Below the pieces are notes generated by a model. It did not search any database and was not told the origin of the DNA. It saw only the letters and a program-made list of their open reading frames with translations. A stretch of DNA of 33,780 bases from Muribaculaceae bacterium (GTDB lineage: Bacteria > Bacteroidota > Bacteroidia > Bacteroidales > Muribaculaceae): NCBI GenBank assembly GCA_022484565.1, contig JAKVKZ010000034.1, positions 1 to 33,780 of the forward strand, written 5' to 3'. Below, one piece after another: positions 1 through 8,437 of this stretch (position 1 is its first letter; each line of letters starts with the position of its first letter). Position numbers and translations under genes: made by a program.

Positions 1-211
1 GCCACTTGCTGAAGCGGCTGGGACACTTTTCGGAGGCTAATTGATTGATTTTGTGATTTATCGGATAAGTGTCCCACTAATTTCTGCACCATATTTTCCG
101 CTCTCAATTGCGCCATTTGCGGAAGCGGCTGGGACAGTTTTAGAGGGTTAATTGATTGATTCTCTGAATTATTGCATGAGTGTCCCACTAATTTCTGCAC
201 CAACTTTTCTG
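1..211. repeat. Two tandem 111-bp repeat units with internal dyads
   Basis: Unit 1 (1-111) and unit 2 (from 112) align without gaps at a period of 111 bp. By hand count 84 of the first 100 positions match. A 24-bp block is identical (68-91 and 179-202; core GTCCCACTAATTTCTGCACC). Inside unit 1, TGGGACACTT (19-28) is the exact reverse complement of AAGTGTCCCA (67-76). Unit 2 keeps a 7-bp version (130-136 with 181-187). The array starts at the window edge, so more copies may lie to the left. No coding frame is evident. It could be a pair of decayed mobile-element ends, a small non-autonomous element, or an intergenic repeat family. Confidence 0.8.
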
Positions 212-222
212 CTTCAGATGAA

Positions 223-598
223 AACATGCGGGACAAGAAACGAGTTTCAGGAACTTCGACAATTATACAATTGCTGACATTATCCATAGCAGTTATTAAT
301 TTTGACTATTTATTGAACGCAATTTATTAATGTTCTTTCATTATGAATAAAACGACTCACCTCGCTACAAAGTACTACCACGAACCAAAGAGCTAAGGTA
401 ATGCAAGAAATGAGGGAAAAATCAAGGAAAAAGGATAAAAGGAAAGGAAGGGGAACAAAATATAGATATAAATAGATGTGAAAAATAAAGGATAAACAGG
501 AAATTGGCGAGGAAAAGGAGAAATAAGGAAAATGGGACATAGAATTAAAAGAAATATTCGTAACTTCGTAACGCTATAAATATAAATCTTACTGGAAA
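223..598. other. Non-coding gap with a purine-rich tract
   Basis: This gap lies between the repeats and the DUF1460 gene. From about 400 to 556 the + strand is made up largely of A and G. The open frames here (a 76-residue one on - and a 24-residue one on +) are low-complexity products of that bias, and I do not call them genes. Just before the downstream gene, TTCGTAAC occurs twice in tandem (557-564 and 565-572). It includes TAACTTCG, a one-mismatch relative of the Bacteroidota -7 box, but no -33 element is visible. Confidence 0.6.
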
Positions 599-1531
599 AT
601 GAGAAAATTCATACTTTTAATAATGATAATGCTTCCTCTGTGCTACTTAGGGATTAAAGACAACGTGGCAACAGGGAAAGCTGCAAATAACGGAATCAGC
701 ACAGCGGAAACAAGCGCAGAGAGGAATATCGCCCCAATGCAAATGAAATTCCACTGCGAGAAAGACACTGCTGAGATAAATGAGCTGCTTAAAGCGGGCA
801 TTGAAAGCGGAAAGAAAACGCCAAATGAGCTTGTGATGCTATACGGGCAGAAACTAATAGGCACACCATACGTGGCACATACGCTCGAAGGAAAGGAAGA
901 AATGCTGACAATAAACATTGACCAACTCGACTGCACGACTTTCATAGAAACGCTGTACGCATTGACACGCACGACGCTTGACGGAAGATTTTCATGGCGG
1001 GACTTCGCGAACAATCTGGAAAACATAAGATACCAGAACGGCGAAATGAACGGCTATTCATCAAGACTTCACTACTTCAGCGAATGGGTGGTTGACAATT
1101 TCCACCGCGGAAACGTGAGCGAATTGACATCGAGCATTCCTGGAAGCAGGGATATCATAAAAACGCTTGACTTCATGAGCGGACACAGGAATTTGTATCC
1201 AGCACTGAAGGACAGCGTTGAGTTTGAGAAAATAAAGAGTGTGGAAGCCGGCTACACGATGCACAAATTCTACTATGTGAAGAAGGAATGGCTGAACTCA
1301 AAGGAGACTAAAGACGCAATTGAGGACGGAGACATAGCGGGATTAGTGACCAAAAAGGAAGGTCTTGACGTGTCGCACCTCGGCATACTGATGAAAAAGG
1401 ATGATACACTATACCTGCTGAATGCCTCGTCGGTTGACGGAAAAGTGGAAATCAGCAAGGAAACGCTGAGCGACATGCTGAAAAGGAGCAGAAACGCATT
1501 AGGAATAAGAGTGATAAGAATCAACAAATAG
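599..1531 (+). CDS. Secreted DUF1460 amidase-like cysteine hydrolase
   Basis: This is a 310-residue protein with an N-terminal signal peptide (basic MRK, then a hydrophobic stretch to about residue 18). The body matches the DUF1460 family (PF07313), which has an NlpC/P60-like papain fold and is annotated as N-acetylmuramoyl-L-alanine amidase-like. The likely nucleophile is Cys112 in QLDCTTF and the likely base is His260 in DVSHLGI, followed by LLNASS (273-278). It probably acts on peptidoglycan or muropeptides in the periplasm, but substrate specificity cannot be read here. The gene stands alone and converges on rplQ across a shared terminator. The start at 599 is chosen because it gives a complete signal peptide. 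Confidence 0.85.
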   Translation: MRKFILLIMIMLPLCYLGIKDNVATGKAANNGISTAETSAERNIAPMQMKFHCEKDTAEINELLKAGIESGKKTPNELVMLYGQKLIGTPYVAHTLEGKEEMLTINIDQLDCTTFIETLYALTRTTLDGRFSWRDFANNLENIRYQNGEMNGYSSRLHYFSEWVVDNFHRGNVSELTSSIPGSRDIIKTLDFMSGHRNLYPALKDSVEFEKIKSVEAGYTMHKFYYVKKEWLNSKETKDAIEDGDIAGLVTKKEGLDVSHLGILMKKDDTLYLLNASSVDGKVEISKETLSDMLKRSRNALGIRVIRINK

Positions 1532-1560
1532 GAACAGTGATAAGCTGAAATACAAAGCAC

Positions 1561-1593
1561 AAAAAAGCATCCGCCAATGACGGATGCTTTTTT
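1561..1593. terminator. Bidirectional intrinsic terminator
   Basis: This is a perfect 13-bp inverted repeat: AAAAAAGCATCCG (1561-1573) and CGGATGCTTTTTT (1581-1593) around a 7-nt loop. The stem ends in a T run on both strands. It sits between the stop of the + strand DUF1460 gene (1531) and the stop of rplQ on the - strand (1625), so it can end both transcripts, including the whole ribosomal supercluster. Confidence 0.9.
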
Positions 1594-1624
1594 AATATGT
1601 GATAAAATAATCTTCGAAAAAAGA

Positions 1625-2167
1625 TTAAGCCTCAGGAGCTGCATCGGCCTTAGGAGCTTCAGCAGGAGTTTCCTCTGCTTTAGGAGCTTCAGCCGGCTTA
1701 GCCTCTGCCTTTGGTGCTTCAGCCTTTGCTGCATCAGCCTTAGGAGCAGACTTGCGTGAGCGACGTGTGCGAGTGGTCTTCTTGGCAACTTCTTCCTTGA
1801 GCATGCCGGCATTGTAGTCAACAAGTTCAATAAAGCAAGTTTGTCCAGCATCACCGAGACGCATACCAGTTTTGAGAATACGGGTGTAACCACCGGGGCG
1901 GTTGGCAATGCGAAGAGCTATTTCCTTGAAAAGCTCAGTGACAGCCTGCTTGCTTTGGAGGTCACGGAAAACGATACGGCGGTTAGCAGTGTCGTCGGTT
2001 TTTGCACGGTTGATGATAGGCTCAGCGTACATTCTGAGAGCTTTAGCTTTGGCCAAAGTGGTGAAGATTCTCTTATGCATGATAAGGGAGACCGTCATAT
2101 TGGCGAGCATGGCATCGCGATGTGCCTTAGTGCGGCTAAGATGATTGAATTTTTTATTATGTCTCAT
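1625..2167 (-). CDS. rplQ: 50S ribosomal protein L17 with Ala/Lys/Glu/Pro-rich tail
   Basis: This is 180 residues. The first ~125 form the L17 core (start MRHNKKFNHLSR), which binds 23S rRNA near the tunnel exit. Residues from about 130 on are a basic stretch (TTRTRRSRKS) followed by a low-complexity tail with repeated APKAE-like units, rich in Ala, Pro, Lys and Glu. Bacterial L17 is usually about 115-130 residues, so the tail is an extension; similar tails are common in Bacteroidales. It is the last gene of the cluster, 6 nt after rpoA, and is followed by the bidirectional terminator. Confidence 0.97.
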   Translation of the reverse strand: MRHNKKFNHLSRTKAHRDAMLANMTVSLIMHKRIFTTLAKAKALRMYAEPIINRAKTDDTANRRIVFRDLQSKQAVTELFKEIALRIANRPGGYTRILKTGMRLGDAGQTCFIELVDYNAGMLKEEVAKKTTRTRRSRKSAPKADAAKAEAPKAEAKPAEAPKAEETPAEAPKADAAPEA

Positions 2168-2173
2168 CGTTAA

Positions 2174-3169
2174 TTACTCTTTATCTAATTTATACTTTGA
2201 AATATCCATTCCGAACGAAAGGTTCAGGCTGGCAAGAAGCTCGTCAAGCTCAGTAAGTGACTTTTTACCGAAGTTGCGGAACTTGAGAAGGTCGGTTTTA
2301 TTGAAAACGACGAGTTCACCAAGAGTTTCCACTTCAGCGGATTTGAGACAATTGAGAGCGCGAACGGAGAGATCCATGTCAACGAGTTTCGTCTTAAGGA
2401 GCTGACGCATGTGGAGGACTTCCTCATCGAATTCCTCATTGCCCTCATTCTCGTGGTTTTCGAGAGTGATTTTCTCATCGGAGAAGAGCATGAAGTGATG
2501 GATAAGGATTTTAGCAGCCTCTTTCAGAGCGTCCTTAGGAAGGATAGAGCCGTCGGTGGTGATTTCGAGTATAAGCTTCTCGTAGTCGGTTTTTTGTTCG
2601 ACACGGAAGTTCTCGGTAGAATACTTCACATTAACGATAGGCGTGTAGATGGAATCGATAGCGATAACATCGAGTGCGTCGTTAGGGTTACGGTTTTCGT
2701 CAGCAGGGACGAAACCGCGTCCTTTGTTAATAGTGAACTTCATCTGGAAACCAGGAGTGGAAGGGTCGAGATGACAAATCACCAGGTCGGGGTTAAGAAC
2801 TTCAAACCCGGTCAAGACTTTAGAAATGTCGCTGGCTTTAAAGACATCCTGCCCCGAAACTTTGACAGTAGCTTCTTCATTTTCGGTACCGTCGACCACT
2901 TGCTTGAAGCGGATTTTCTTGAGGTTGAGGATGATGTTAGTGACATCTTCCTTAACGCCTGGGATAGTGGCGAACTCGTGCTTAACGCCATCGATGCGGA
3001 TGGAAGAGATAGCAAACCCCTCAAGAGAGGAAAGCAGGATTCTGCGAAGAGCGTTGCCGATGGTGATGCCATATCCAGGTTCAAGAGGCCGGAACTCGAA
3101 TTTTCCGAAGAAATTGTCGGCTTCCAACATTAAGACTTTGTCGGGTTTCTGAAATGCTAATATAGCCAT
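2174..3169 (-). CDS. rpoA: RNA polymerase subunit alpha
   Basis: This is 331 residues, normal for the family. The N-terminal domain (about 1-235) carries the dimerisation and assembly motif LRRILLSS (41-48). The C-terminal domain (about 255-331) carries the helix-hairpin-helix segment [12 protein letters not shown], which contacts UP-element DNA and activators. The subunit dimer nucleates assembly of beta and beta'. It lies between rpsD (14-nt gap) and rplQ (6-nt gap), the standard alpha-operon position. Confidence 0.98.
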   Translation of the reverse strand: MAILAFQKPDKVLMLEADNFFGKFEFRPLEPGYGITIGNALRRILLSSLEGFAISSIRIDGVKHEFATIPGVKEDVTNIILNLKKIRFKQVVDGTENEEATVKVSGQDVFKASDISKVLTGFEVLNPDLVICHLDPSTPGFQMKFTINKGRGFVPADENRNPNDALDVIAIDSIYTPIVNVKYSTENFRVEQKTDYEKLILEITTDGSILPKDALKEAAKILIHHFMLFSDEKITLENHENEGNEEFDEEVLHMRQLLKTKLVDMDLSVRALNCLKSAEVETLGELVVFNKTDLLKFRNFGKKSLTELDELLASLNLSFGMDISKYKLDKE

Positions 3170-3183
3170 GGAACGGAATAATT

Positions 3184-3792
3184 TTATTGTTTAGAATACA
3201 ACTCAACAATCAACTGAGCGTTGATGTTCTCAGGGATATCCTCACGAGCAGGAATGTGGAGGAACTTACCAGTTTTGGTAGCTTCGTCCCATTCGATCCA
3301 AGGATATTTGCTGTGGTTGAAGCCAGCGAGGGCATTAGCGATGACCTCGAGAGACTTTGATTTTTCACGAACAGCAACGAGATCGCCAGGCTTTACAGAG
3401 AAAGAAGCGATGTTGACAATGGTGCCGTTAACAGTGATGTGACGGTGAAGCACGAGCTGACGAGCAGCTGGGCGGGAAGGAGCAATGCCAAGACGGAAAA
3501 CGACGTTGTCGAGACGCTGTTCAAGGAGTTGGAGCAGAACTTCACCCGTAACGCCCTTGGTGCTAGAAGCCTTCTCAAAGAGGTTGCGGAACTGACGCTC
3601 AAGTACGCCATAGGTGTACTTAGCTTTTTGTTTTTCGCGCAGCTGGGTGCCGTACTCAGAGAGTTTTCTGCGACGGTTAGCACCATGCTGGCCCGGTGGG
3701 TAGTTCTTCTTAGAAAGAACTTTATCGTCACCATAAATAGGTTCGCCGAATTTGCGAGCGATTTTAGTTTTAGGCCCGATATATCTTGCCAT
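3184..3792 (-). CDS. rpsD: 30S ribosomal protein S4
   Basis: This is 202 residues starting [14 protein letters not shown]. It is the zinc-free form, with no Cys cluster in the N-terminal region. The S4 RNA-binding domain spans about 91-150 ([11 protein letters not shown] onward). S4 is a primary binder of 16S rRNA and nucleates body assembly. In E. coli it also represses its own operon. Here a 143-nt gap separates rpsK from rpsD, far longer than the other gaps nearby, so a separate control point in front of rpsD is plausible. Confidence 0.98.
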   Translation of the reverse strand: MARYIGPKTKIARKFGEPIYGDDKVLSKKNYPPGQHGANRRRKLSEYGTQLREKQKAKYTYGVLERQFRNLFEKASSTKGVTGEVLLQLLEQRLDNVVFRLGIAPSRPAARQLVLHRHITVNGTIVNIASFSVKPGDLVAVREKSKSLEVIANALAGFNHSKYPWIEWDEATKTGKFLHIPAREDIPENINAQLIVELYSKQ

Positions 3793-3846
3793 ATTAAAAT
3801 CTAATTAATAATTAAAGATGAATAAGAATCTTCTTAGTGCAGCCGC

Positions 3847-3875
3847 GATTGCGAGAGGTAAGAAAAAATGCAATC
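3847..3875 (-). promoter_or_regulatory. Candidate stem-loop in the rpsK-rpsD gap
   Basis: On the transcribed strand GATTGC (3870-3875) can pair exactly with GCAATC (3847-3852) around a 17-nt loop. The gap (3793-3935) holds no gene. There is no T run after the stem, so it is not a terminator. A role in S4 autoregulation or mRNA processing is only an inference from position. Confidence 0.3.
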
Positions 3876-3935
3876 ATAAATCACATGGGAAAGATTCGGA
3901 AATTAAATAAAAATTAAAAATAAAGAGATGAAAGG

Positions 3936-4325
3936 TTAGACTCTTCTTCTCTTAGGAGGACGACATCCATTGTGAGGAAGCGGAGTGACATCGACGATTT
4001 CGGTGACTTCGATACCTGCGCCATGGATTGTACGGATAGCGGACTCACGGCCGTTACCGGGACCTTTAACATAAGCCTTGACTTTACGCAAACCGAGGTC
4101 GAAAGCGACCTTGGCACAATCCTGGGCTGCCATTTGGGCAGCATAAGGAGTGTTCTTTTTAGAGCCACGGAAGCCCATTTTGCCAGCGCTAGACCAGGAG
4201 ATAACCTGACCTTCGCTGTTAGCAAGGCATACAATAATGTTGTTAAAAGAAGAATGTACATGTAGCTGACCAGCTGCGTCAACCTTGACAATTCTCTTTT
4301 TAGCTGCGACTGTCTTTTTTGCCAT
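3936..4325 (-). CDS. rpsK: 30S ribosomal protein S11
   Basis: This is 129 residues, normal length. The C-terminal signature [12 protein letters not shown] is conserved, and the central region [17 protein letters not shown] is typical of S11. The protein sits on the 30S platform and contacts the Shine-Dalgarno/anti-SD region and S18-S21. It is 9 nt after rpsM and is followed by the long gap before rpsD. A longer frame that overlaps it is a shadow and has no family match. Confidence 0.98.
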   Translation of the reverse strand: MAKKTVAAKKRIVKVDAAGQLHVHSSFNNIIVCLANSEGQVISWSSAGKMGFRGSKKNTPYAAQMAAQDCAKVAFDLGLRKVKAYVKGPGNGRESAIRTIHGAGIEVTEIVDVTPLPHNGCRPPKRRRV

Positions 4326-4334
4326 ACTTTAATA

Positions 4335-4715
4335 TTATTTAGTAGCTTTCTTTTTATTAGCGACTGTTTTCTTTTTGCCTTTACGAGTGCGGGCATTGTT
4401 TTTAGTGCTCTGACCGCGCACAGGGAGGCCGATACGATGACGGATGCCGCGATAGCAGCCGATATCCATCAATCGCTTGATGTTCATTTGCACTTCGCTA
4501 CGGAGGTCACCTTCGACCTTGTAGTCGGAACCGATTACTTCACGCACCTTAGCGGCTTGAGTATCGGACCAGTCCTTGACTTTAATGTCGGGGTCAACGC
4601 CAGCCTTTTGGAGGATGGTGTTGGCAGAACTGCGGCCGATGCCGAAGATGTAAGTCAAGGCTATTTCACCACGTTTGTTCTGTGGCAAGTCAACGCCAAC
4701 TATTCTTATTGCCAT
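4335..4715 (-). CDS. rpsM: 30S ribosomal protein S13
   Basis: This is 126 residues starting [15 protein letters not shown]. It contains the helix-hairpin-helix region [15 protein letters not shown] and the basic C-terminal tail ([18 protein letters not shown]) that reaches toward the P-site tRNA. S13 forms intersubunit bridges in the 30S head. It follows rpmJ by 42 nt and precedes rpsK by 9 nt. Confidence 0.98.
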   Translation of the reverse strand: MAIRIVGVDLPQNKRGEIALTYIFGIGRSSANTILQKAGVDPDIKVKDWSDTQAAKVREVIGSDYKVEGDLRSEVQMNIKRLMDIGCYRGIRHRIGLPVRGQSTKNNARTRKGKKKTVANKKKATK

Positions 4716-4757
4716 ATATTACGAATATTTATCGCAAGGAGCATTCCCGTGAGGGAA

Positions 4758-4874
4758 TTAGCCTTGACGGAGTTTAAACTTTGGATTTTTCTTATTAATC
4801 ACGTATAAACGACCCTTGCGGCGCACGATTTTGCACTCTGGAGTACGTTTCTTTACTGAGGCTTTTACTTTCAT
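4758..4874 (-). CDS. rpmJ: 50S ribosomal protein L36, zinc-less form
   Basis: Translating the gap by hand gives a 38-residue protein that begins [15 protein letters not shown] and ends NPKFKLRQG. Length and sequence match L36. The classical zinc-ribbon ligands (three Cys and one His) are mostly replaced: Thr11, Asn27 and Phe33 stand where Cys or His would be, and only Cys14 remains. This is the C-minus variant, common in Bacteroidota. It lies between infA and rpsM, as in most bacteria. Confidence 0.95.
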   Translation of the reverse strand: MKVKASVKKRTPECKIVRRKGRLYVINKKNPKFKLRQG

Positions 4875-4888
4875 AATTATAGAATTTT

Positions 4889-5107
4889 TTATTTGTATCT
4901 AAAAGCTATTCTACCTTTGGAGAGATCGTAAGGAGACATTTCGACCTTGACTTTGTCGCCTGGGAGGATGCGGATGTAATGCATACGCATCTTGCCGGAG
5001 ATGTGAGCTGTGATGCGGTGACCGTTTTCCAGCTCGACACGGAACATTGCGTTGGACAATGCCTCGATGATTACTCCATCTTGCTCAATGGCAGTTTGTT
5101 TTGACAT
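4889..5107 (-). CDS. infA: Translation initiation factor IF-1
   Basis: This is 72 residues, the standard length, with an S1-like OB fold. It starts [11 protein letters not shown] and contains [12 protein letters not shown] and [20 protein letters not shown]. It binds the 30S A site and supports IF-2 and IF-3 in initiation. It sits 8 nt after map and 14 nt before rpmJ. Confidence 0.98.
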   Translation of the reverse strand: MSKQTAIEQDGVIIEALSNAMFRVELENGHRITAHISGKMRMHYIRILPGDKVKVEMSPYDLSKGRIAFRYK

Positions 5108-5115
5108 ATAATAAA

Positions 5116-5898
5116 CTAAATTGATTTATCACCAAGCACTTCCTCTACATATTTGAAAGAGGAAAGGATGTCGGGTTTACCGTTGTGGACAGCAATTGTG
5201 TGCTCGAAGTGGGCAGACGGTTTGCGGTCCTTAGTGCGGCAAGTCCAGCCATCGCGTTCGATGACAATATTCTTGCTGCCGAGATTAATCATCGGTTCGA
5301 TAGCGATGACCATACCGTTCTTGATGAGAGGGCCGGTGCCCTTTCTTCCGTAGTTAGGAACATCAGGATCCTCGTGAAGATGCTTGCCGACACCATGTCC
5401 GCAAAGTTCACGGACGACGGAATAGCCGCGTTTTTCGCAGTATTCCTGGACAGCGTGTCCGATGTCGCCGATACGATTGCCCGGGACGGCATGCTCGATA
5501 CCGAAGAATAGAGATTCCTTTGTGGTTTTGAGAAGCTGGCGGACTTCGTCGGCAACATTGCCTACACAGAAAGTGTAAGTGGAGTCGCCATTGAAGCCAT
5601 CCTTCACAGCACCGCAATCGACGGAAACGATGTCGCCTTCCTGAAGGACTTGGCTTGAAGGAATTCCATGCACCACATTCTCATTGACAGAGATGCAAAG
5701 TGTGTTAGGAAAACCGCCATAGCCAAGGAAACCGGGGACGGCACCCTGAGAACGGATATAAGCCTCGGCTATCTCGTCAAGTTTGAGGGTGGTAACACCA
5801 GGAGCCACAAACTTGGCGACTTCGCCGAGCGTACGAGCCACGATGAGATTAGCCTCACGCAGCAGTTCTATTTCTTCATCTGTTTTTAAATAAATCAT
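5116..5898 (-). CDS. map: Type I methionine aminopeptidase
   Basis: This is 260 residues with the pita-bread fold. The five metal ligands fall at the expected spacing: Asp94 and Asp105 (VSVDCGAV and NGDSTYTF), His168 (GHGVGKH), Glu201 (AIEPMIN) and Glu232 (FEHTIAV). It removes the initiator Met from new proteins after deformylation. There is no N-terminal zinc-finger extension, so it is type Ia. It follows secY by 18 nt with no adk between them, and it has an unusually good Shine-Dalgarno site. Confidence 0.97.
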   Translation of the reverse strand: MIYLKTDEEIELLREANLIVARTLGEVAKFVAPGVTTLKLDEIAEAYIRSQGAVPGFLGYGGFPNTLCISVNENVVHGIPSSQVLQEGDIVSVDCGAVKDGFNGDSTYTFCVGNVADEVRQLLKTTKESLFFGIEHAVPGNRIGDIGHAVQEYCEKRGYSVVRELCGHGVGKHLHEDPDVPNYGRKGTGPLIKNGMVIAIEPMINLGSKNIVIERDGWTCRTKDRKPSAHFEHTIAVHNGKPDILSSFKYVEEVLGDKSI

Positions 5899-5906
5899 TT
5901 ATTATA

Positions 5907-5913
5907 TCTCCTT
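5907..5913 (-). promoter_or_regulatory. Strong Shine-Dalgarno site of map
   Basis: The message reads AAGGAGA followed by 8 nt and then the map ATG (start at 5898). Most genes in this cluster have A/T-rich leaders with no such site. Confidence 0.6.
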
Positions 5914-5916
5914 CCG

Positions 5917-7254
5917 CTAATAAGCGCCTCCGGTTGTACGACCCTTAATTTTACCGGACTTGAGAAGGCCGTCGTAACGGTGCATCATCAAGTGGCTTTC
6001 AATCTGCTGAAGAGTGTCGAGAACGACACCAACGATGATGAGCAGAGAAGTACCGCCAAAGAATTGAGAGAACTGCTGATTAACGCCACAAATCTTAGCG
6101 AACGCAGGCATGATTGCGACAAAAGCGATGAAGAACGAACCTGGAAGAGTAATACGTGACATAATGGAGTCGAGATACTCTGCGGTGCGTTTTCCAGGCT
6201 TGATGCCAGGAATAAAGCCGTTGTTGCGCTTCATATCCTCCGACATTTGAGTCGGGCGCACGGTGATGGCCGTGTAAAAATATGTGAAGGCGACGTTGAG
6301 CAAGAAATAAACGAAATTGTACCAGAAGCCAGTCATATCGGAGAATGCGTGGAGGAAACCGGTTGAACCCTGATTGGCTCCGAAGCCTGAGATAGTGACA
6401 GGAATAAACATGATGGCCTGCGCGAAGATGATAGGCATAACGCCGGCAGCATTGACCTTTAAAGGAATGTACTGACGAGCGCCGCCATACTGCTTGTTGC
6501 CGACGATGCGCTTAGCATACTGTACGGGGACTTTTCGAGTGCCCTGAACAAGAAGGATTGCACCAGCCGTAACGGCGAAAAGCAGGATAACTTCGACGAG
6601 GAACATTACAAGACCGCCCTGGGCCGTGGTGAGACGGCTGAGGAATTCCTGAACGAAAGCGCTCGGGAAACGGGCAAGAATGCCGACCAAGATGATGAAG
6701 GAGATACCGTTGCCAATACCATGATCAGTAATCTTCTCGCCAAGCCACATGATGAACATGGCACCGGCCGCGAGGATTATGGTGAGATAGGTCATTGTGA
6801 AGAAGCCAAAATGCGCGGAACCGCCGGCAGAGTTAACCTGCACCTGAAGGTTCACCAAATAGGCAGGACCTTGGAGGAAGAGGATAAGCACTGTGAGGTA
6901 ACGCGTGTACTGGTTGAGCTTCATTGTGCCGCTTTCACCTTCACGCTGCATCTTCTGGAACGACGGGAGCACCATACCCAGAAGCTGGATAACGATGGAG
7001 GCCGTGATGTAAGGCATGATGCCGAGCGCAAATATAGATGCTTGCGAGAAGGCACCACCTGAGAACATATCGAGGAGCTGCATCAAGCCGCCGCTGGTGA
7101 AATGGCGCAGGGCGTCGATTTCAGTGGCACTGATGCCCGGAAGGACGACGTGACAACCAAAACGGTACACAAGTACAATCATGATTGTGAACATCAGACG
7201 CTTCTTGAGGTCCTCAATTTTCCAGATATTTTTTATTGTATCAACAAATTTCAT
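5917..7254 (-). CDS. secY: Protein translocase subunit SecY
   Basis: This is 445 residues with about ten hydrophobic membrane segments. It starts MKFVDTIKNIWKIEDLKKRL. The plug/TM2 region (LDMFSGGAFSQASIFALGIMPYI) and cytosolic loop KRIVGNKQYGGARQYIPLKVN are characteristic, as is the RPTQMSEDMKRNNGFIPGIKPG loop. It forms the channel of SecYEG in the inner membrane, used by secreted proteins such as the amidase and pullulanase here. It lies 4 nt after rplO. Confidence 0.98.
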   Translation of the reverse strand: MKFVDTIKNIWKIEDLKKRLMFTIMIVLVYRFGCHVVLPGISATEIDALRHFTSGGLMQLLDMFSGGAFSQASIFALGIMPYITASIVIQLLGMVLPSFQKMQREGESGTMKLNQYTRYLTVLILFLQGPAYLVNLQVQVNSAGGSAHFGFFTMTYLTIILAAGAMFIMWLGEKITDHGIGNGISFIILVGILARFPSAFVQEFLSRLTTAQGGLVMFLVEVILLFAVTAGAILLVQGTRKVPVQYAKRIVGNKQYGGARQYIPLKVNAAGVMPIIFAQAIMFIPVTISGFGANQGSTGFLHAFSDMTGFWYNFVYFLLNVAFTYFYTAITVRPTQMSEDMKRNNGFIPGIKPGKRTAEYLDSIMSRITLPGSFFIAFVAIMPAFAKICGVNQQFSQFFGGTSLLIIVGVVLDTLQQIESHLMMHRYDGLLKSGKIKGRTTGGAY

Positions 7255-7258
7255 CTAC

Positions 7259-7705
7259 TTAGATTTTATTGACGGTTCCGCCAGCGGCAGTGATTGCCTC
7301 TTCAGCCTTCTTAGAGAAAGCGTTGGCTTCGACATCAAGTTTTAAAGTGAGATTACCATCGGCCAAGATTTTAACCAATTGATTTTTGCGGACCAAACCG
7401 GCAGCGACGAGGTCGCTAACGGAAATTTTGTCGAGCTTGCCGGCTTCAGCGAGCGCCTGAATGGTGCTGATGTTGATAGCCTTGTATTCAACACGGTTAA
7501 AGTTCTTGAAACCGAACTTAGGAACGCGGCGCTGAAGAGGCATCTGGCCACCTTCAAAACCGATTTTTCTCTTGTAACCGGAGCGCTGCTTAGCGCCCTT
7601 GTGACCACGTGTAGAAGTTCCGCCTTTGCCGGAGCCTGGGCCACGGCCGACGCGCTTGCTTTTCTTAGTGGACCCGACAGCGGGTTGTAAATTACTTAAA
7701 TCCAT
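7259..7705 (-). CDS. rplO: 50S ribosomal protein L15
   Basis: This is 148 residues starting MDLSNLQPAVGSTKKSKRVG. The N-terminal Gly/Arg/Lys-rich extension (GRGPGSGKGGTSTRGHKGAKQ) threads into 23S rRNA, and the C-terminal globular domain follows from about residue 70. It sits 13 nt after rpmD and directly before secY, as in the spc operon. Confidence 0.98.
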   Translation of the reverse strand: MDLSNLQPAVGSTKKSKRVGRGPGSGKGGTSTRGHKGAKQRSGYKRKIGFEGGQMPLQRRVPKFGFKNFNRVEYKAINISTIQALAEAGKLDKISVSDLVAAGLVRKNQLVKILADGNLTLKLDVEANAFSKKAEEAITAAGGTVNKI

Positions 7706-7718
7706 AAATAATAATATT

Positions 7719-7898
7719 TTAAGCGTTCGTTACTTCTACAAGATGACGAACAGTGTTAACCATACCCATGATTTGAGGAGTGTTTTCCTTCTCAACAACA
7801 TGATTCATTTTGCGCAGGCCGAGAGAATCGAGAGTGCGTTTTTGATAAGCAGGACAATTGATTCTGCTTTTAACTTGCTTGATTAATATTTTTGCCAT
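7719..7898 (-). CDS. rpmD: 50S ribosomal protein L30
   Basis: Hand translation of the gap between rpsE and rplO gives 59 residues starting MAKILIKQVKSRINCP. QKRTLDSLGLRKMN and the C-terminal VNTVRHLVEV are typical of L30, as is the length. It binds 5S/23S rRNA in the central protuberance region. It is 14 nt after rpsE. Confidence 0.96.
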   Translation of the reverse strand: MAKILIKQVKSRINCPAYQKRTLDSLGLRKMNHVVEKENTPQIMGMVNTVRHLVEVTNA

Positions 7899-7912
7899 AA
7901 TCAGATTATATA

Positions 7913-8431
7913 TTAACCGTTAAATACTTGATTAAGAGTAATGCCACGATTTTCAGCGATGGTAATCGGGCTTCTCATCTGGGAAAGGGCCTTGATGGTG
8001 GCCTTAACCAAGTTGTGAGGGTTGGAAGACCCTTTGGACTTGGCGAGGACGTCGGTGATACCAGCGCTTTCGAGGACGGCACGCATGGCGCCGCCGGCCT
8101 TTACGCCAGTACCGGCACTTGCCGGCTTGAGGAGGATTTCAGAACCGCTGAACTTAGCGAGCTGTTCGTGAGGGATGGTGCCTTTGAAAACAGGAACCTG
8201 GATAAGGTTCTTTTTAGCTGCCTCCACGCCCTTGGCGATAGCTGCCGTAACCTCGTTGGCTTTACCGAGGCCATAACCGATGATGCCGTCCTCATTTCCA
8301 ACCACAACGATAGCGGCGAAAGTGAAAGTACGACCACCTTTGGTGACCTTGGTTACACGGTTGATAGCGACTAAACGATCCTTGAGTTCGATGTCGCTGT
8401 TAGTTTTAACTCTGTTATTTTTATTAACCAT
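7913..8431 (-). CDS. rpsE: 30S ribosomal protein S5
   Basis: This is 172 residues. The double-stranded RNA-binding-like domain ([20 protein letters not shown] onward) is followed by the S5 C-terminal domain ([20 protein letters not shown] and [17 protein letters not shown]). S5 helps set decoding accuracy and lies at the mRNA entry site; the loop near residues 20-35 is the spectinomycin-resistance region in other bacteria. It is 6 nt after rplR. Confidence 0.98.
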   Translation of the reverse strand: MVNKNNRVKTNSDIELKDRLVAINRVTKVTKGGRTFTFAAIVVVGNEDGIIGYGLGKANEVTAAIAKGVEAAKKNLIQVPVFKGTIPHEQLAKFSGSEILLKPASAGTGVKAGGAMRAVLESAGITDVLAKSKGSSNPHNLVKATIKALSQMRSPITIAENRGITLNQVFNG

Positions 8432-8437
8432 GATTCA

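Noticed and set aside
1-222. CRISPR array
   Set aside because: There are only two long 111-bp units that are similar along their full length, with no alternation of short identical repeats and unique spacers, and no cas genes.
401-475. 24-residue basic ORF on the + strand
   Set aside because: Its Lys/Arg content follows directly from the A/G tract; no start signal or conserved pattern.
310-540. 76-residue hydrophobic ORF on the - strand
   Set aside because: It is Phe/Ser/Leu low complexity produced by the purine-rich + strand; no domain, no promoter and no family resemblance.
1841-2173. 110-residue ORF antisense to rplQ, and similar antisense frames across the ribosomal cluster
   Set aside because: They mirror strongly coding genes on the other strand and have no recognisable domain.
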